Part shown: positions 20,565 through 27,716 of the stretch, in pieces
How positions within the stretch are numbered: position 1 is the stretch's first letter
How the letters are laid out: each line of letters begins with the position of its first letter
IMG/VR virus record: IMGVR_UViG_3300006802_000409
Span: 1 to 28,277 of that record
Length of the DNA stretch: 28,277 bases
Reading direction: 5' to 3' (one strand)
Source: a virus
The notes under the pieces: model-generated
The model's input: only the letters and a program-made list of their open reading frames with translations
What the model was told of the DNA's origin: nothing
The model's database searches: none
Made by a program: the position numbers and the translations under genes

Positions 20565-21315
20565 ATACTCTCTCCAGGTTCCCCATACTTATAGTTTTAA
20601 TGTCGAACCGTCCAAAGTCGTATATGTCTAGTTCAACAATCCCTTTCCAGTAGTTAGTCATCTTGCCTTGAATGTAATCGGAATTCTGCTCGAAGAAACA
20701 ACCTACGTTCAGGATTTGTTGCAGGTGCTTCATTCCGTGCTTATGTACGCATGATGTATGTAGTTCGTGAGTATGTCCGAATACGACACTGGTTGTGGTG
20801 ACTGCTTCAGCCTTTGAACAAATGTCTTTTCCAGTAATCTCTCGCATCTTTCCGAATGGGACATGCGTGAAGTGGACTCCTTGCAGTTCCCAGTAGGACT
20901 TGTAGGGTATCCACTTGTATCCTCTTGCGTCGATTCCAAGGTCTTTTCTAACACCTAGTGCGTTTTCCAGTTCTGCGTTTTTCTCAATGTATCGGGTAAG
21001 CCTGTTCTCGTGATTACCCTCAAGAAATATAGTCTTCCATTTGTGTTTACTTTGAAAAATCTCAGTGGCATTGAGAGCTACTACTCCAGCCTGTATTTCT
21101 TGTTGGTATCTGCGTCCTTCCATGAGAAGACGCTTGTCTTTGTCCCAAGCACTGAGGGACTCTAGGGTCAAGAAGTCGCCTATCCACACCAAGTAATCAG
21201 GTGGGGATTCGTTAAGGTGGTGCCCTAGCCATACAAACCTTCTGAGACTCTGGTGGAGCTCAACGTGTGCGTCACCAATGACAGTGACTTTTATTTTCTT
21301 GTTAGGCTGCGGCAT
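20539..21315 (-). CDS. Calcineurin-type metallophosphoesterase, 258 aa
   Basis: All core motifs of the dimetal phosphoesterase fold are visible: D15-x-H17 (GDAH), G46-D47 (WIGDF), G100-N-H-E103, H151 and G180-H-T-H183. The substrate cannot be read from the sequence; phage members include nucleases, 2',3'-cyclic phosphodiesterases and polynucleotide phosphatases. The C-terminal ~60 residues (QQILNVGCFFEQNSDYIQGK and beyond) are beta-rich. The ATG lies within the end of thyX (coupled). Given the company of exonuclease, endonuclease and MazG genes, a nucleic-acid or nucleotide phosphate substrate is the best guess. Confidence 0.85.
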   Translation of the reverse strand: MPQPNKKIKVTVIGDAHVELHQSLRRFVWLGHHLNESPPDYLVWIGDFLTLESLSAWDKDKRLLMEGRRYQQEIQAGVVALNATEIFQSKHKWKTIFLEGNHENRLTRYIEKNAELENALGVRKDLGIDARGYKWIPYKSYWELQGVHFTHVPFGKMREITGKDICSKAEAVTTTSVVFGHTHELHTSCVHKHGMKHLQQILNVGCFFEQNSDYIQGKMTNYWKGIVELDIYDFGRFDIKTISMGNLERVYGKKKVSI

Positions 21316-22021
21316 ATATTTGCTTATTCAGTAGTGAGGGAATTACCTTGGAGAGTTCACGCAAGCAGCCTTCAGCAACGAGCCTGTGCTCCTTCTGTGT
21401 AGACTTGTCTGTGCGGAGTTCAAGGTAGTGTATCCAAGAACGGATACTCCCGTTGACGTACAAGACAGACTCCATCATGCCTTCCGGCAGGACAGACCTG
21501 GCTACCTCTTTTGCTATACCTGCTTCGATAGCCCAGTCATAGACTCCTCTGCAAACCTTCTCTACAAGCTCCTGCTGCCAAGTCCACTGGTCCTGTAGAG
21601 ACTTGTTATCGGTAGCCAAAGAGTTCTGCCGGTTGGTTTTATCCTGAAGACGAGCCTCCCGGTAGATGAATTTGAGGTCTTTGGTCGGGTCAGCATAACG
21701 CTGGCTAAACTCTTGGAAAGAGAACGACCTGTGCCGCAGAATCTGCCTAGCAATGTCACGGGTGGTCCTAATCTCGATACATGCATTCACCATCTCGAAC
21801 GGGGACCAGTGCTTATGCTTAATCAGGTAGTTCAGCAGCCTCTCAGTTGTCTCTACGTTACCCTGGTTGTCAGGATTAGAGACACGAGCACAGTACGCAA
21901 TCATGTGCTCCGCGTTGAAGATAGCGTGCTTTTTTACTTCCTCAGTAGGAGCAGTGCAACTGACAAGTTTTACTTGACGGTTGGAGTACCAGTCTTCCAG
22001 CTGCTTATCCCTAGTCGTCAT
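21302..22021 (-). CDS. thyX: Flavin-dependent thymidylate synthase ThyX, 239 aa
   Basis: It makes dTMP from dUMP with FAD, NADPH and methylenetetrahydrofolate. The ThyX signature RHR-x7-S is present as R96-H-R98 ... S106 (RHRSFSFQEFSQR). Other family features are ETTERLLNYLIKHKHWSPFE (usually ...H.SP.E) and RSVLPEGMMESVLYVNGSIR followed by HYLELR. I chose ATG 22021, which overlaps the end of the preceding gene and has GAGAG eight bases upstream, over longer in-frame starts inside that gene. Length fits phage ThyX. It works with RNR to supply dNTPs. Confidence 0.92.
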   Translation of the reverse strand: MTTRDKQLEDWYSNRQVKLVSCTAPTEEVKKHAIFNAEHMIAYCARVSNPDNQGNVETTERLLNYLIKHKHWSPFEMVNACIEIRTTRDIARQILRHRSFSFQEFSQRYADPTKDLKFIYREARLQDKTNRQNSLATDNKSLQDQWTWQQELVEKVCRGVYDWAIEAGIAKEVARSVLPEGMMESVLYVNGSIRSWIHYLELRTDKSTQKEHRLVAEGCLRELSKVIPSLLNKQIYAAA

Positions 22022-22280
22022 AAACAATGCTCTCATAGTAATTAACCATGACAGTAAGTGCGTCCTTGAAAGACACCTTGCTTGTTCCAAAAGAGTCGGC
22101 GTCACCAAAGACAGAAATCCTTTGCAGGGCATCTCGCAGTTCTGTAAGAACGATAAAATCAATGTCCGGGTAGTCAATGGACGCAGTAGCGGTGGTTTTT
22201 ACCTCTACATCGTAGTAAGAATATCCGTCTTCCTTGTATGAGACATTTACAGACGCTTCACATTCAGGTTTGATTTTCAT
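22011..22280 (-). CDS. Hypothetical protein, 89 aa
   Basis: I chose the ATG at 22280, which overlaps the last codons of the endonuclease gene, over an earlier in-frame start deep inside that gene. The first half looks beta (MKIKPECEASVNVSYKEDGY ... YDVEVKTTATASIDYPDIDF); the second half looks helical (VLTELRDALQRISVFGDAD ... FKDALTVMVNYYESI). The protein is acidic. No family is recognised. Compact spacing within the nuclease and nucleotide operon suggests an accessory replication role at most. Confidence 0.65.
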   Translation of the reverse strand: MKIKPECEASVNVSYKEDGYSYYDVEVKTTATASIDYPDIDFIVLTELRDALQRISVFGDADSFGTSKVSFKDALTVMVNYYESIVYDD

Positions 22281-22788
22281 CTTTCTTTGCCTTTTTGTGT
22301 TTTGAAATAATCCAGTCTTCAGGAACATAAGGAAACACACACGCCTTGATGTTGTACTTTGCACACCACTGTGTGTAAGTAATTTTCTCGGCTAATTCCT
22401 TTATAACATTATCACGCATAAATACAAGTCTAACGTCCAGGTCAGGGTTCTGTTTGAGCACTGCTCTCATCTTTACCCTGTCCTTCGCACTAAAGAGTCC
22501 TTTGCACTCTATACGCACTCCGTTCTTCAGCGTGAAGTCTGGAGTGTACTTTCTTTCTATCAGTCCCTTAACCAGTCCACAAGTAGGACAGAGCATCTTG
22601 TTAAGCATCGGGAGATAGTACAGGTATTTATCTACTTCGTACTGCCAAGTTACCTTGCTTTTGTTCAGGTAGTTTGCAAAGTCTTTTTCGAACTTTGACC
22701 TGAACCTGCCTTTACTCTTAATTCTTGTCCTGTACTTCTTGGGTGGAATCTGGCTATTCAGGTATTGGGGGAGTCCAGACTTCCTCAT
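22264..22788 (-). CDS. T7-type endonuclease I (Holliday-junction resolvase), 174 aa
   Basis: A PD-(D/E)xK nuclease with active-site residues matching T7 gp3: Glu34 (SKFEKDFA), Asp84 (YTPDFTL), Glu94 and Lys96 (IECKG). The 10-residue Asp-Glu and ExK spacings equal those of T7 (D55, E65, K67). The gap from Glu34 to Asp84 is about 15 residues longer than in T7 and holds a CPTC pair (Cys67/Cys70). It would resolve branched DNA before packaging and help degrade host DNA. A very strong AGGAGG site precedes the ATG, which lies inside the end of the exonuclease gene. Confidence 0.88.
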   Translation of the reverse strand: MRKSGLPQYLNSQIPPKKYRTRIKSKGRFRSKFEKDFANYLNKSKVTWQYEVDKYLYYLPMLNKMLCPTCGLVKGLIERKYTPDFTLKNGVRIECKGLFSAKDRVKMRAVLKQNPDLDVRLVFMRDNVIKELAEKITYTQWCAKYNIKACVFPYVPEDWIISKHKKAKKDENQT

Positions 22789-23485
22789 GCGTCCTCCTGA
22801 GCCATAAAAGATTAGCTCTGTTGTAAATCATGGTTGCTATCTCATCCTCAGAAAGGTCTGAATAATGATTGCTGTAAGTGTCAAGAACACGGTCAAATGC
22901 CTTTTCTGGGCTATCACTGCAGCCCTTTAGTATTTTAGAAGCTCTGGTTAATCCTATGCCTTTAATGCCAGGTATATCGTCAGTCTTGTCCCCCGCTAAC
23001 AGTTGCTTGAAGAAGAACATATAGGCGTCTTCCTTACTCATAAAGAAAGACTCTTTCTTTACCGGGTTATAATGATTACCCGGAATCATGTTCAAGTCTT
23101 TGTCAATCGTGACTACTACATACTCATCGAAAGACGCACACTTGTACGCAGCACACGCTATCAGGTCGTCTGCTTCTCCCCACTGCGAGTTAGACACACA
23201 GCAGGGGAAAGCGTTGAATGCGTACTCTGTCATCTCAGGCAAGAAAAGAGGGCGCTCCTTGCCCTCTCTGGATTGCTTGTACGGTATCTCGTTAGCAAAC
23301 TGCTCCCGGTATCTAGGCCCTCTCCCTGTAAAGTACAACGAGGGTGTTCCATTCAATGTGTCACATATTTCAGTGATGGTATTGTGAAAGGTAGATACCG
23401 CTAACTGTTCGCCCCAAGATGACTTGAGAGCAGTGAACCCTATCCGATAGGCAATTATGTCCGCATCTATCAGGAGGGACTTCAC
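22754..23485 (-). CDS. 5'-3' exonuclease / flap nuclease, 243 aa
   Basis: Conserved acidic metal ligands are in place: Asp7 and Asp9 (LLIDADII), Glu104/Asp106/Asp107 (WGEADDLIA), Asp128/Asp130 (TIDKDL), and Asp166/Asp169/Asp170 (LAGDKTDDIPG). The helix-hairpin-helix GIKGIG (173-178) follows. This is the T5/T7 gp6-like FEN family, which removes RNA primers and degrades host DNA to nucleotides. The start is GTG, with AAAGG upstream, overlapping the TGA of the small basic gene (GTGA). No polymerase domain is fused to it, as usual in phages. Confidence 0.88.
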   Translation of the reverse strand: MKSLLIDADIIAYRIGFTALKSSWGEQLAVSTFHNTITEICDTLNGTPSLYFTGRGPRYREQFANEIPYKQSREGKERPLFLPEMTEYAFNAFPCCVSNSQWGEADDLIACAAYKCASFDEYVVVTIDKDLNMIPGNHYNPVKKESFFMSKEDAYMFFFKQLLAGDKTDDIPGIKGIGLTRASKILKGCSDSPEKAFDRVLDTYSNHYSDLSEDEIATMIYNRANLLWLRRTHEEVWTPPIPE

Positions 23486-23625
23486 AGCCCGCCTTTCTTC
23501 TTCATCGAGCCAGGTTTAGTGTAAGTGCCTTCGTTGACCTTCTTGCGGGTCTTGGCATTCCTTAGAGCCTCATACCCTGCAACACGGTCCTCTAAGCGTT
23601 TCTCAATCTTCTTGATAGCCTTCAT
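23482..23625 (-). CDS. Small basic hypothetical protein, 47 aa
   Basis: The ATG overlaps the stop of the SSB-like gene (ATGA) and its TGA overlaps the exonuclease GTG (GTGA). The product is a lysine-rich helix, MKAIKKIEKRLEDRVAGYEA then LRNAKTRKKVNE, followed by TYTKPGSMKKKGGL. The KPGSMKKK end resembles many tiny phage proteins. Coupling on both sides makes it very likely translated. No function is known; it may contact nucleic acid. Confidence 0.65.
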   Translation of the reverse strand: MKAIKKIEKRLEDRVAGYEALRNAKTRKKVNEGTYTKPGSMKKKGGL

Positions 23626-24098
23626 TCGGTCTGGTCCCCGGAGAAGTCCATGTCACCTGAAGTGTACGCCTCCACGTTCTTAGCCATATTCAGGATATCT
23701 TCCCATGTGAACCCTTCAGGGGTCTTGTTGGCAGACACAATAGCAATGGCAGCAGTCACTGCATGGCTACGCACGATAGAACGCTGGGTGTGGACCTTAA
23801 CGTCACCCTGCTTGGCTTCGATGCGATTGTTGGACACTGGCTGTCCTCCGTTTGAGTGCGCGTGAGCAGGTGCTGAAGGGGCACCGCCACCGCCGTTAAT
23901 CTGAGGAACGCCCTTGATGTTCTTATAGACTCGGGAACCGTCTGCAGAAGGCTTCTCCGTGTACTCAAAGGTAATCGCGTCACCTACATTGGCGTTAGCG
24001 ATGATTACCGGAAGGAAGCACGAATACCAGTTGCCCTGGACCTTGATGGATTTACCGTCACGGGACTTGGATTCTACAGAACCTGAGATAGTTGGCAT
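23622..24098 (-). CDS. Single-stranded DNA-binding protein candidate, 158 aa
   Basis: The N-terminal ~65 residues look like an OB fold (SVESKSRDGKSIKVQGNWYS, CFLPVII, NVGDAITFEYTEK), with aromatic Trp/Tyr/Phe in the GNWYSCF strand that could stack on bases. A Gly/Pro/Asn-rich linker (about 68-88) follows, then a helical part, and an acidic end (DMDFSGDQTE) reminiscent of SSB tails that recruit partners. The gene lies directly downstream of the polymerase halves. I recall similar proteins annotated as phage SSB, but the fold is only suggested by the sequence. An AAGGG site lies upstream of the ATG. Confidence 0.6.
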   Translation of the reverse strand: MPTISGSVESKSRDGKSIKVQGNWYSCFLPVIIANANVGDAITFEYTEKPSADGSRVYKNIKGVPQINGGGGAPSAPAHAHSNGGQPVSNNRIEAKQGDVKVHTQRSIVRSHAVTAAIAIVSANKTPEGFTWEDILNMAKNVEAYTSGDMDFSGDQTE

Positions 24099-24108
24099 TT
24101 TATTACCC

Positions 24109-24960
24109 TTAAATAATAGATTGAACTTCAGATCGAGTTAACTTTTCCATTTCAGACCACGTTTTTCCGACCTTTATATCGTAGTTATATTTAACTGTCA
24201 ATACATAATCGAAAAGACTTTCAAAATACTTTGGGAATTTTACAAAGCTATCCTCCACAATCTTGAAAAGAAGTTTTATGTTATCGCCACCGTATACCTC
24301 GAAGGCCAGAGAATCGTGAATAGTGTTTACTATTCGTATGGGGTAATCATGCTGACCCTCGAAAGTCTTCAGTATGTCGTCTTGGATAAGGTTTACCACT
24401 ATCGGTACCACTGCACCTGTTGAGAATCCCTGTATGGGGTAGTTCTTCATCTGGGTCAGTGAGAAGTAGGGCTGGCCTCCCTCTGTTACAGTCTTTACAA
24501 ACTTGTAGACCCTGCCAGCAGGATCGTCAAAAGCGATGTACTGACGAGCAGGGTCGGCTTCAGCAATACGCTTAGCCGCCGACAAAGCCTTGTGAAACTC
24601 ATTTACAGCCTCGTACTTCTTGTAAAAAGATTTTATAAAGTCTTGAGCCTCCTTCTCAGGTATAGCAAGCGTCTGTGCCATCTTGGACGCTCCAGCACCA
24701 TACTGGAGTTGGAAAGTCATCACCTTAGCCTTCTTGCGCTCATCTGGAGTAGGTTTACGTCCTAGCCATAGCTTAGCGTTCTCCGTGTGAATATCGACAC
24801 CATTGTCTAGTTCGTTCTTTAGCACGGTATCGTTGGTTATCTCTGCGAGTCCGCACACTTCCAGCTGAGAGAAGTCCATCTCCACCAGGAAGTTTTCCCC
24901 GGTGGATTCGTCAGAAGGCTGCTCAGGCTTGAAGAACTTCTTGATGCTAAAGTCCGACAT
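24109..24960 (-). CDS. Family A DNA polymerase, C-terminal catalytic half (palm/fingers), 283 aa
   Basis: It contains all three polymerase motifs: A (VEMDFSQLEV, Asp29), B (RKKAKVMTFQLQYG, Lys79, Phe83 and Tyr87) and C (IVNTIHDSLAFEV, His215-Asp216). The QYGAGASKMAQTL string continues the O helix. It lacks the thumb and exonuclease region, which are in the separate gene at 25215-26450. In single-chain polymerases the segment before motif A would follow TGR...PNLQN directly; here a new ATG (MSDFSIKKFFKPEQPS) begins after an inserted ORF. The active enzyme presumably reassembles from two chains. Phe83 in the O helix predicts discrimination against dideoxynucleotides. Confidence 0.88.
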   Translation of the reverse strand: MSDFSIKKFFKPEQPSDESTGENFLVEMDFSQLEVCGLAEITNDTVLKNELDNGVDIHTENAKLWLGRKPTPDERKKAKVMTFQLQYGAGASKMAQTLAIPEKEAQDFIKSFYKKYEAVNEFHKALSAAKRIAEADPARQYIAFDDPAGRVYKFVKTVTEGGQPYFSLTQMKNYPIQGFSTGAVVPIVVNLIQDDILKTFEGQHDYPIRIVNTIHDSLAFEVYGGDNIKLLFKIVEDSFVKFPKYFESLFDYVLTVKYNYDIKVGKTWSEMEKLTRSEVQSII

Positions 24961-24961
24961 T

Positions 24962-25213
24962 TTAGTTCACGCTCACCTTTACTCGTTTCTTTGACATTGC
25001 CATAGCAAGCATCTCATCCCACACCTCAACCTTGGCATCGTCTGACATGGCTTCATAAAGCGTCACATGGAACACAGCTGGCATTGTGCCGTAAGCAGCC
25101 TTGAACAGGTTTATGAATTTATCTTCATCCTCGAATTCCTCGAACTTCAGGACAGGGTTAATGTACTCATAAGAATCAGATGCAACGAACTCTTTTTTCT
25201 TAACGTCTTTCAT
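24962..25213 (-). CDS. Small acidic ORF between the two polymerase halves, 83 aa
   Basis: I chose ATG 25213: an ideal GGAGG site lies eight bases upstream, inside the end of the polymerase N-terminal gene. A GTG three codons earlier lacks such spacing. The product is acidic and mostly helical (MKDVKKKEFVASDSYEYINP ... FEEFEDEDKFINLFKAAYG ... VEVWDEMLAMAMSKKRVKVS). It has no polymerase, homing-endonuclease or intein motif. Its stop lies one base before the ATG of the catalytic half. It fills the only gap between the polymerase halves, so it was probably inserted there. Function unknown; a role in joining or regulating the two chains is speculation. Confidence 0.65.
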   Translation of the reverse strand: MKDVKKKEFVASDSYEYINPVLKFEEFEDEDKFINLFKAAYGTMPAVFHVTLYEAMSDDAKVEVWDEMLAMAMSKKRVKVSVN

Positions 25214-25214
25214 G

Positions 25215-26450
25215 TTAGTCACCCTCCACGTTCTGTAAATTAGGCTTGCTTGCTGTTATTCGTCCTGTAGGCGTAGCCGTGTGATTATAGTCACAATGGA
25301 TACGTCCATCCTTGCAGGCAGCAATATAGGGCTCGTAGTACGTCCCTAGCTTCTTGGTTAGCGTGCGGTACTCCCGCAGAGTCTTTGCCAACTCGCTCGC
25401 CTTACCGTAATCGCCCTTGGCAATCTCAGAGAGCGTAGCATCGTCGAGGCTTGTCCTGGTGAAGGGCAGAAAGCCGGGAATCTTGTGAGAGAACCTGACG
25501 GTCTTGTACTTAGGCTCTCCCTTCCTCGCTCCAGTCTTGTAGACACCTGTCACGCCATTGCACGAGACTTCAACATCACCACCAAAGAACACTGCAAGCA
25601 ACTGTGGGTTGCTGTTGCAGTTAGCAGGCTCTACTTGTATTGAGCGTTCCTCCATGGTGTGCAGGAAGTAATCGTCTTCCTCAGCCTGCGGCACCAGGTT
25701 TCCGCTAGTGTGGCTATTGATAACCTCTGCCATGGTGGCCTCAATAGAGTCCTTGAGAGCCTTAACCTGAATAGAGAGTACTTCGCTCTCATCCTTTGCA
25801 CTCACTACGTCAAACGGCATCCCAGTTATGCTCATGCGGATGGTGTTCAACAGGAACCACTGGCGCTGCAGAATAAGGTTAAGCAATGCTTTACCGAAAC
25901 TCTTCAGTACTTCTAGCTGGGTGCTGAATAAAGCCTCCGTTACCAGTAAATCAGAGTTAAGGTATCTCTCCAGCAATTCAGGATTAACCTCAAGAATAGT
26001 CTCAGGGTCAATACCAGCCTTCATCATTTCACTAACTTCATCGTCTTTTGAGACTTGAAGGTTATTGTGAATAGCACTGTCTTTGAGGCTTGGATATTTC
26101 TTTGTCTGACCACTAAGCATGTATTCACATACTGCAGTATCCCAGATAAACAACCTGTGATTATTAAGAACATAATCCCTGAAGTGTTTATCCTGGGAAG
26201 CAGTAACTATAATATCGTAGGATATATTATGCCCTACAAGAGCACGCTCTCCAGCCATTATGTCATCCCGGAACTGGGTAATATCCCTGTATTGCCTGGA
26301 TATAGAATCCTTACGAAGTACACCACCAAGTATAAACTTAGGTGATTGTTTATATATACTAAATTCTTTAGTAATTAAGTTAGTTTCTATATCAATAATA
26401 TTATAATTATTATATATATTATTATATAGATTATTTATATTATATATCAT
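25215..26450 (-). CDS. Family A DNA polymerase, N-terminal half (3'-5' exonuclease, thumb), 411 aa
   Basis: The proofreading exonuclease motifs are intact: Exo I Asp20/Glu22 (IIDIET), Exo II Asp79 (GHNISYD) and Exo III Tyr163/Asp167 (YLNSD). The chain then runs through the thumb and ends HTATPTGRITASKPNLQNVEGD in meaning: TGR at 395-397 and PNLQN at 403-407. A TAA follows exactly where motif A should come next. The first ~17 residues are a Tyr/Asn/Ile-rich low-complexity stretch (MIYNINNLYNNIYNNYN) encoded by almost pure A+T DNA. It would work with the 283-aa catalytic chain encoded downstream. Confidence 0.88.
   Translation of the reverse strand: MIYNINNLYNNIYNNYNIIDIETNLITKEFSIYKQSPKFILGGVLRKDSISRQYRDITQFRDDIMAGERALVGHNISYDIIVTASQDKHFRDYVLNNHRLFIWDTAVCEYMLSGQTKKYPSLKDSAIHNNLQVSKDDEVSEMMKAGIDPETILEVNPELLERYLNSDLLVTEALFSTQLEVLKSFGKALLNLILQRQWFLLNTIRMSITGMPFDVVSAKDESEVLSIQVKALKDSIEATMAEVINSHTSGNLVPQAEEDDYFLHTMEERSIQVEPANCNSNPQLLAVFFGGDVEVSCNGVTGVYKTGARKGEPKYKTVRFSHKIPGFLPFTRTSLDDATLSEIAKGDYGKASELAKTLREYRTLTKKLGTYYEPYIAACKDGRIHCDYNHTATPTGRITASKPNLQNVEGD
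26394..26450. other. Extremely A+T-rich tract at the start of the polymerase gene
   Basis: Between 26394 and 26447 there is a single G and no C; the wider 26341-26460 interval has about 14 G/C in 120 bases. It consists of repeated TATTA/ATATAT blocks. It is coding (polymerase residues 1-19) but the residues look chosen to suit the DNA. An easily melted tract next to helicase and polymerase genes could be a replication origin or unwinding element. Confidence 0.45.
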
Positions 26451-26468
26451 AAGTAATATATTCCTATA

Positions 26469-27716
26469 TCAGTAACCATTACCAGCAGCATAATCGTAGT
26501 ATCTGGCACGGAATCTATCAAGAATTACTATACTCTGCTCATCAGAGGAAGTAACTTTATTCTTCGGAGTATGTATAAATCTCTTATCGTTTTCTGAAGG
26601 TATTCTCCCGATAGTTAATATAATATCTGCTTCACCCTGGGCACCAGTCTTTGACCCGTAGAGCATATTCATCGTAGGGTACATAACACCTTCAGCTGAC
26701 CCATCCAGCTGATTAGTAGCCACTACAGGTGCTACATGCTTGGCTATATCCCTTGCCCAGTTACATAATGCCCTGAATCGTTCAGCGTCATTGCCTTCCT
26801 TGCTTTTAGTTTCCATTCCCCGGATTTTATATAACTGGTCCATGATAATAACCGATGGGCTGTATTTATTAAGTGCAGCCTCTACAACGGAAACATCATC
26901 TGCATCGTCTATATAAACAATTCGACCGTTTGGAACTATTTTCCTGTATTCAAGGTTTGAACCGTTTATATCCTCCAGAATCTCGGATTCATGCTTCCCC
27001 AAGGCAGAGCACCATACGCGGCGCTGGACCTTGGTCATGCTTTCCTCATTGTTGAACCATAACACACACTTCCCCTCGGGTGTCTGACTTGCCCAGTTCC
27101 AAGCGTTATGGGCGAGGAACGTAGTCTTCCCGCCGTCAGGGCGTGCTGCCACGAACACCAGTTCACTAGACAGCCTTCCCAGCATCCTGTCAAGGGTCGG
27201 AAGGCACCATTTCATGCCTGTGTTCGATTTTACGCTTGTGAGCGTCTCTAGGAGGTTTTCCTCTGTACCCGCCACCGTCCTACTCATCGCCCTGGAAAGC
27301 GCCTTAGAATCGCTTATATAGCGTTCTAGGGCATCTTTCACAGCGTCCCACGAGGTAGAGCCTCCCTCGGCTATGTCTAACGCAATTTCGGAGAGTTCGA
27401 CAGCGCGAGCCCTATCCAATAGCAACTGATAAACACTATCATTTGCATCCCCATTGCAATTACCGGATTCAATGAAGTGCCCCATGATTGCATTAAATTC
27501 CCCAATGCTCCCATGGTTACTATGCCGCAACTGAATCCAATTGTGAAAACCTTTCCAATCAATTTCCGAACATCCTTCAGCTGCATAATAATCCCCCAGT
27601 AACTTTATAAGGTCCATGGATTCCTTAGGAAGCATTCCGTTTTTTAATGCTTTCCTGAAGGCTCGATAATCATCGCTATTTGATAGCGTTAATAGAACAC
27701 TTTCGGTAATCGTCAT
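26469..27716 (-). CDS. DnaB-type replicative helicase, 415 aa
   Basis: The C-terminal RecA-like motor domain starts near residue 168 (GMKWCLPTLDRMLGRL). It has Walker A A191-RPDGGKT-198 and Walker B SVIIMD (Asp293), the sensor-like VVATNQLDG, and a C-terminal DRFRARYY arginine region. The N-terminal ~150 residues are helical, as in DnaB primase-interaction domains. It would form a hexamer that unwinds DNA at the phage fork, loaded or primed by the adjacent primase. The Walker A is slightly unusual: ARPDGGKT instead of GxPGxGKT. The ATG overlaps the primase stop (ATGA) and has AGGG upstream. Confidence 0.9.
   Translation of the reverse strand: MTITESVLLTLSNSDDYRAFRKALKNGMLPKESMDLIKLLGDYYAAEGCSEIDWKGFHNWIQLRHSNHGSIGEFNAIMGHFIESGNCNGDANDSVYQLLLDRARAVELSEIALDIAEGGSTSWDAVKDALERYISDSKALSRAMSRTVAGTEENLLETLTSVKSNTGMKWCLPTLDRMLGRLSSELVFVAARPDGGKTTFLAHNAWNWASQTPEGKCVLWFNNEESMTKVQRRVWCSALGKHESEILEDINGSNLEYRKIVPNGRIVYIDDADDVSVVEAALNKYSPSVIIMDQLYKIRGMETKSKEGNDAERFRALCNWARDIAKHVAPVVATNQLDGSAEGVMYPTMNMLYGSKTGAQGEADIILTIGRIPSENDKRFIHTPKNKVTSSDEQSIVILDRFRARYYDYAAGNGY

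Noticed and set aside
22022-22177. Longer N-terminal extension of ThyX
   Set aside because: It would lie inside the preceding gene, and the extra residues do not resemble ThyX; ATG 22021 gives the expected length.
24961-25214. Group I intron or intein as the cause of the polymerase split
   Set aside because: The gap is filled by a protein-like ORF with its own ribosome binding site, and stop and start codons abut it on both sides. No intein or homing-endonuclease motifs are seen. Intron structure was not tested by folding, so it is unlikely rather than excluded.
27377-27586. 69-aa minus-strand hydrophobic frame inside the helicase gene
   Set aside because: It lies wholly within the helicase in another frame with no ribosome binding site or homology clue.
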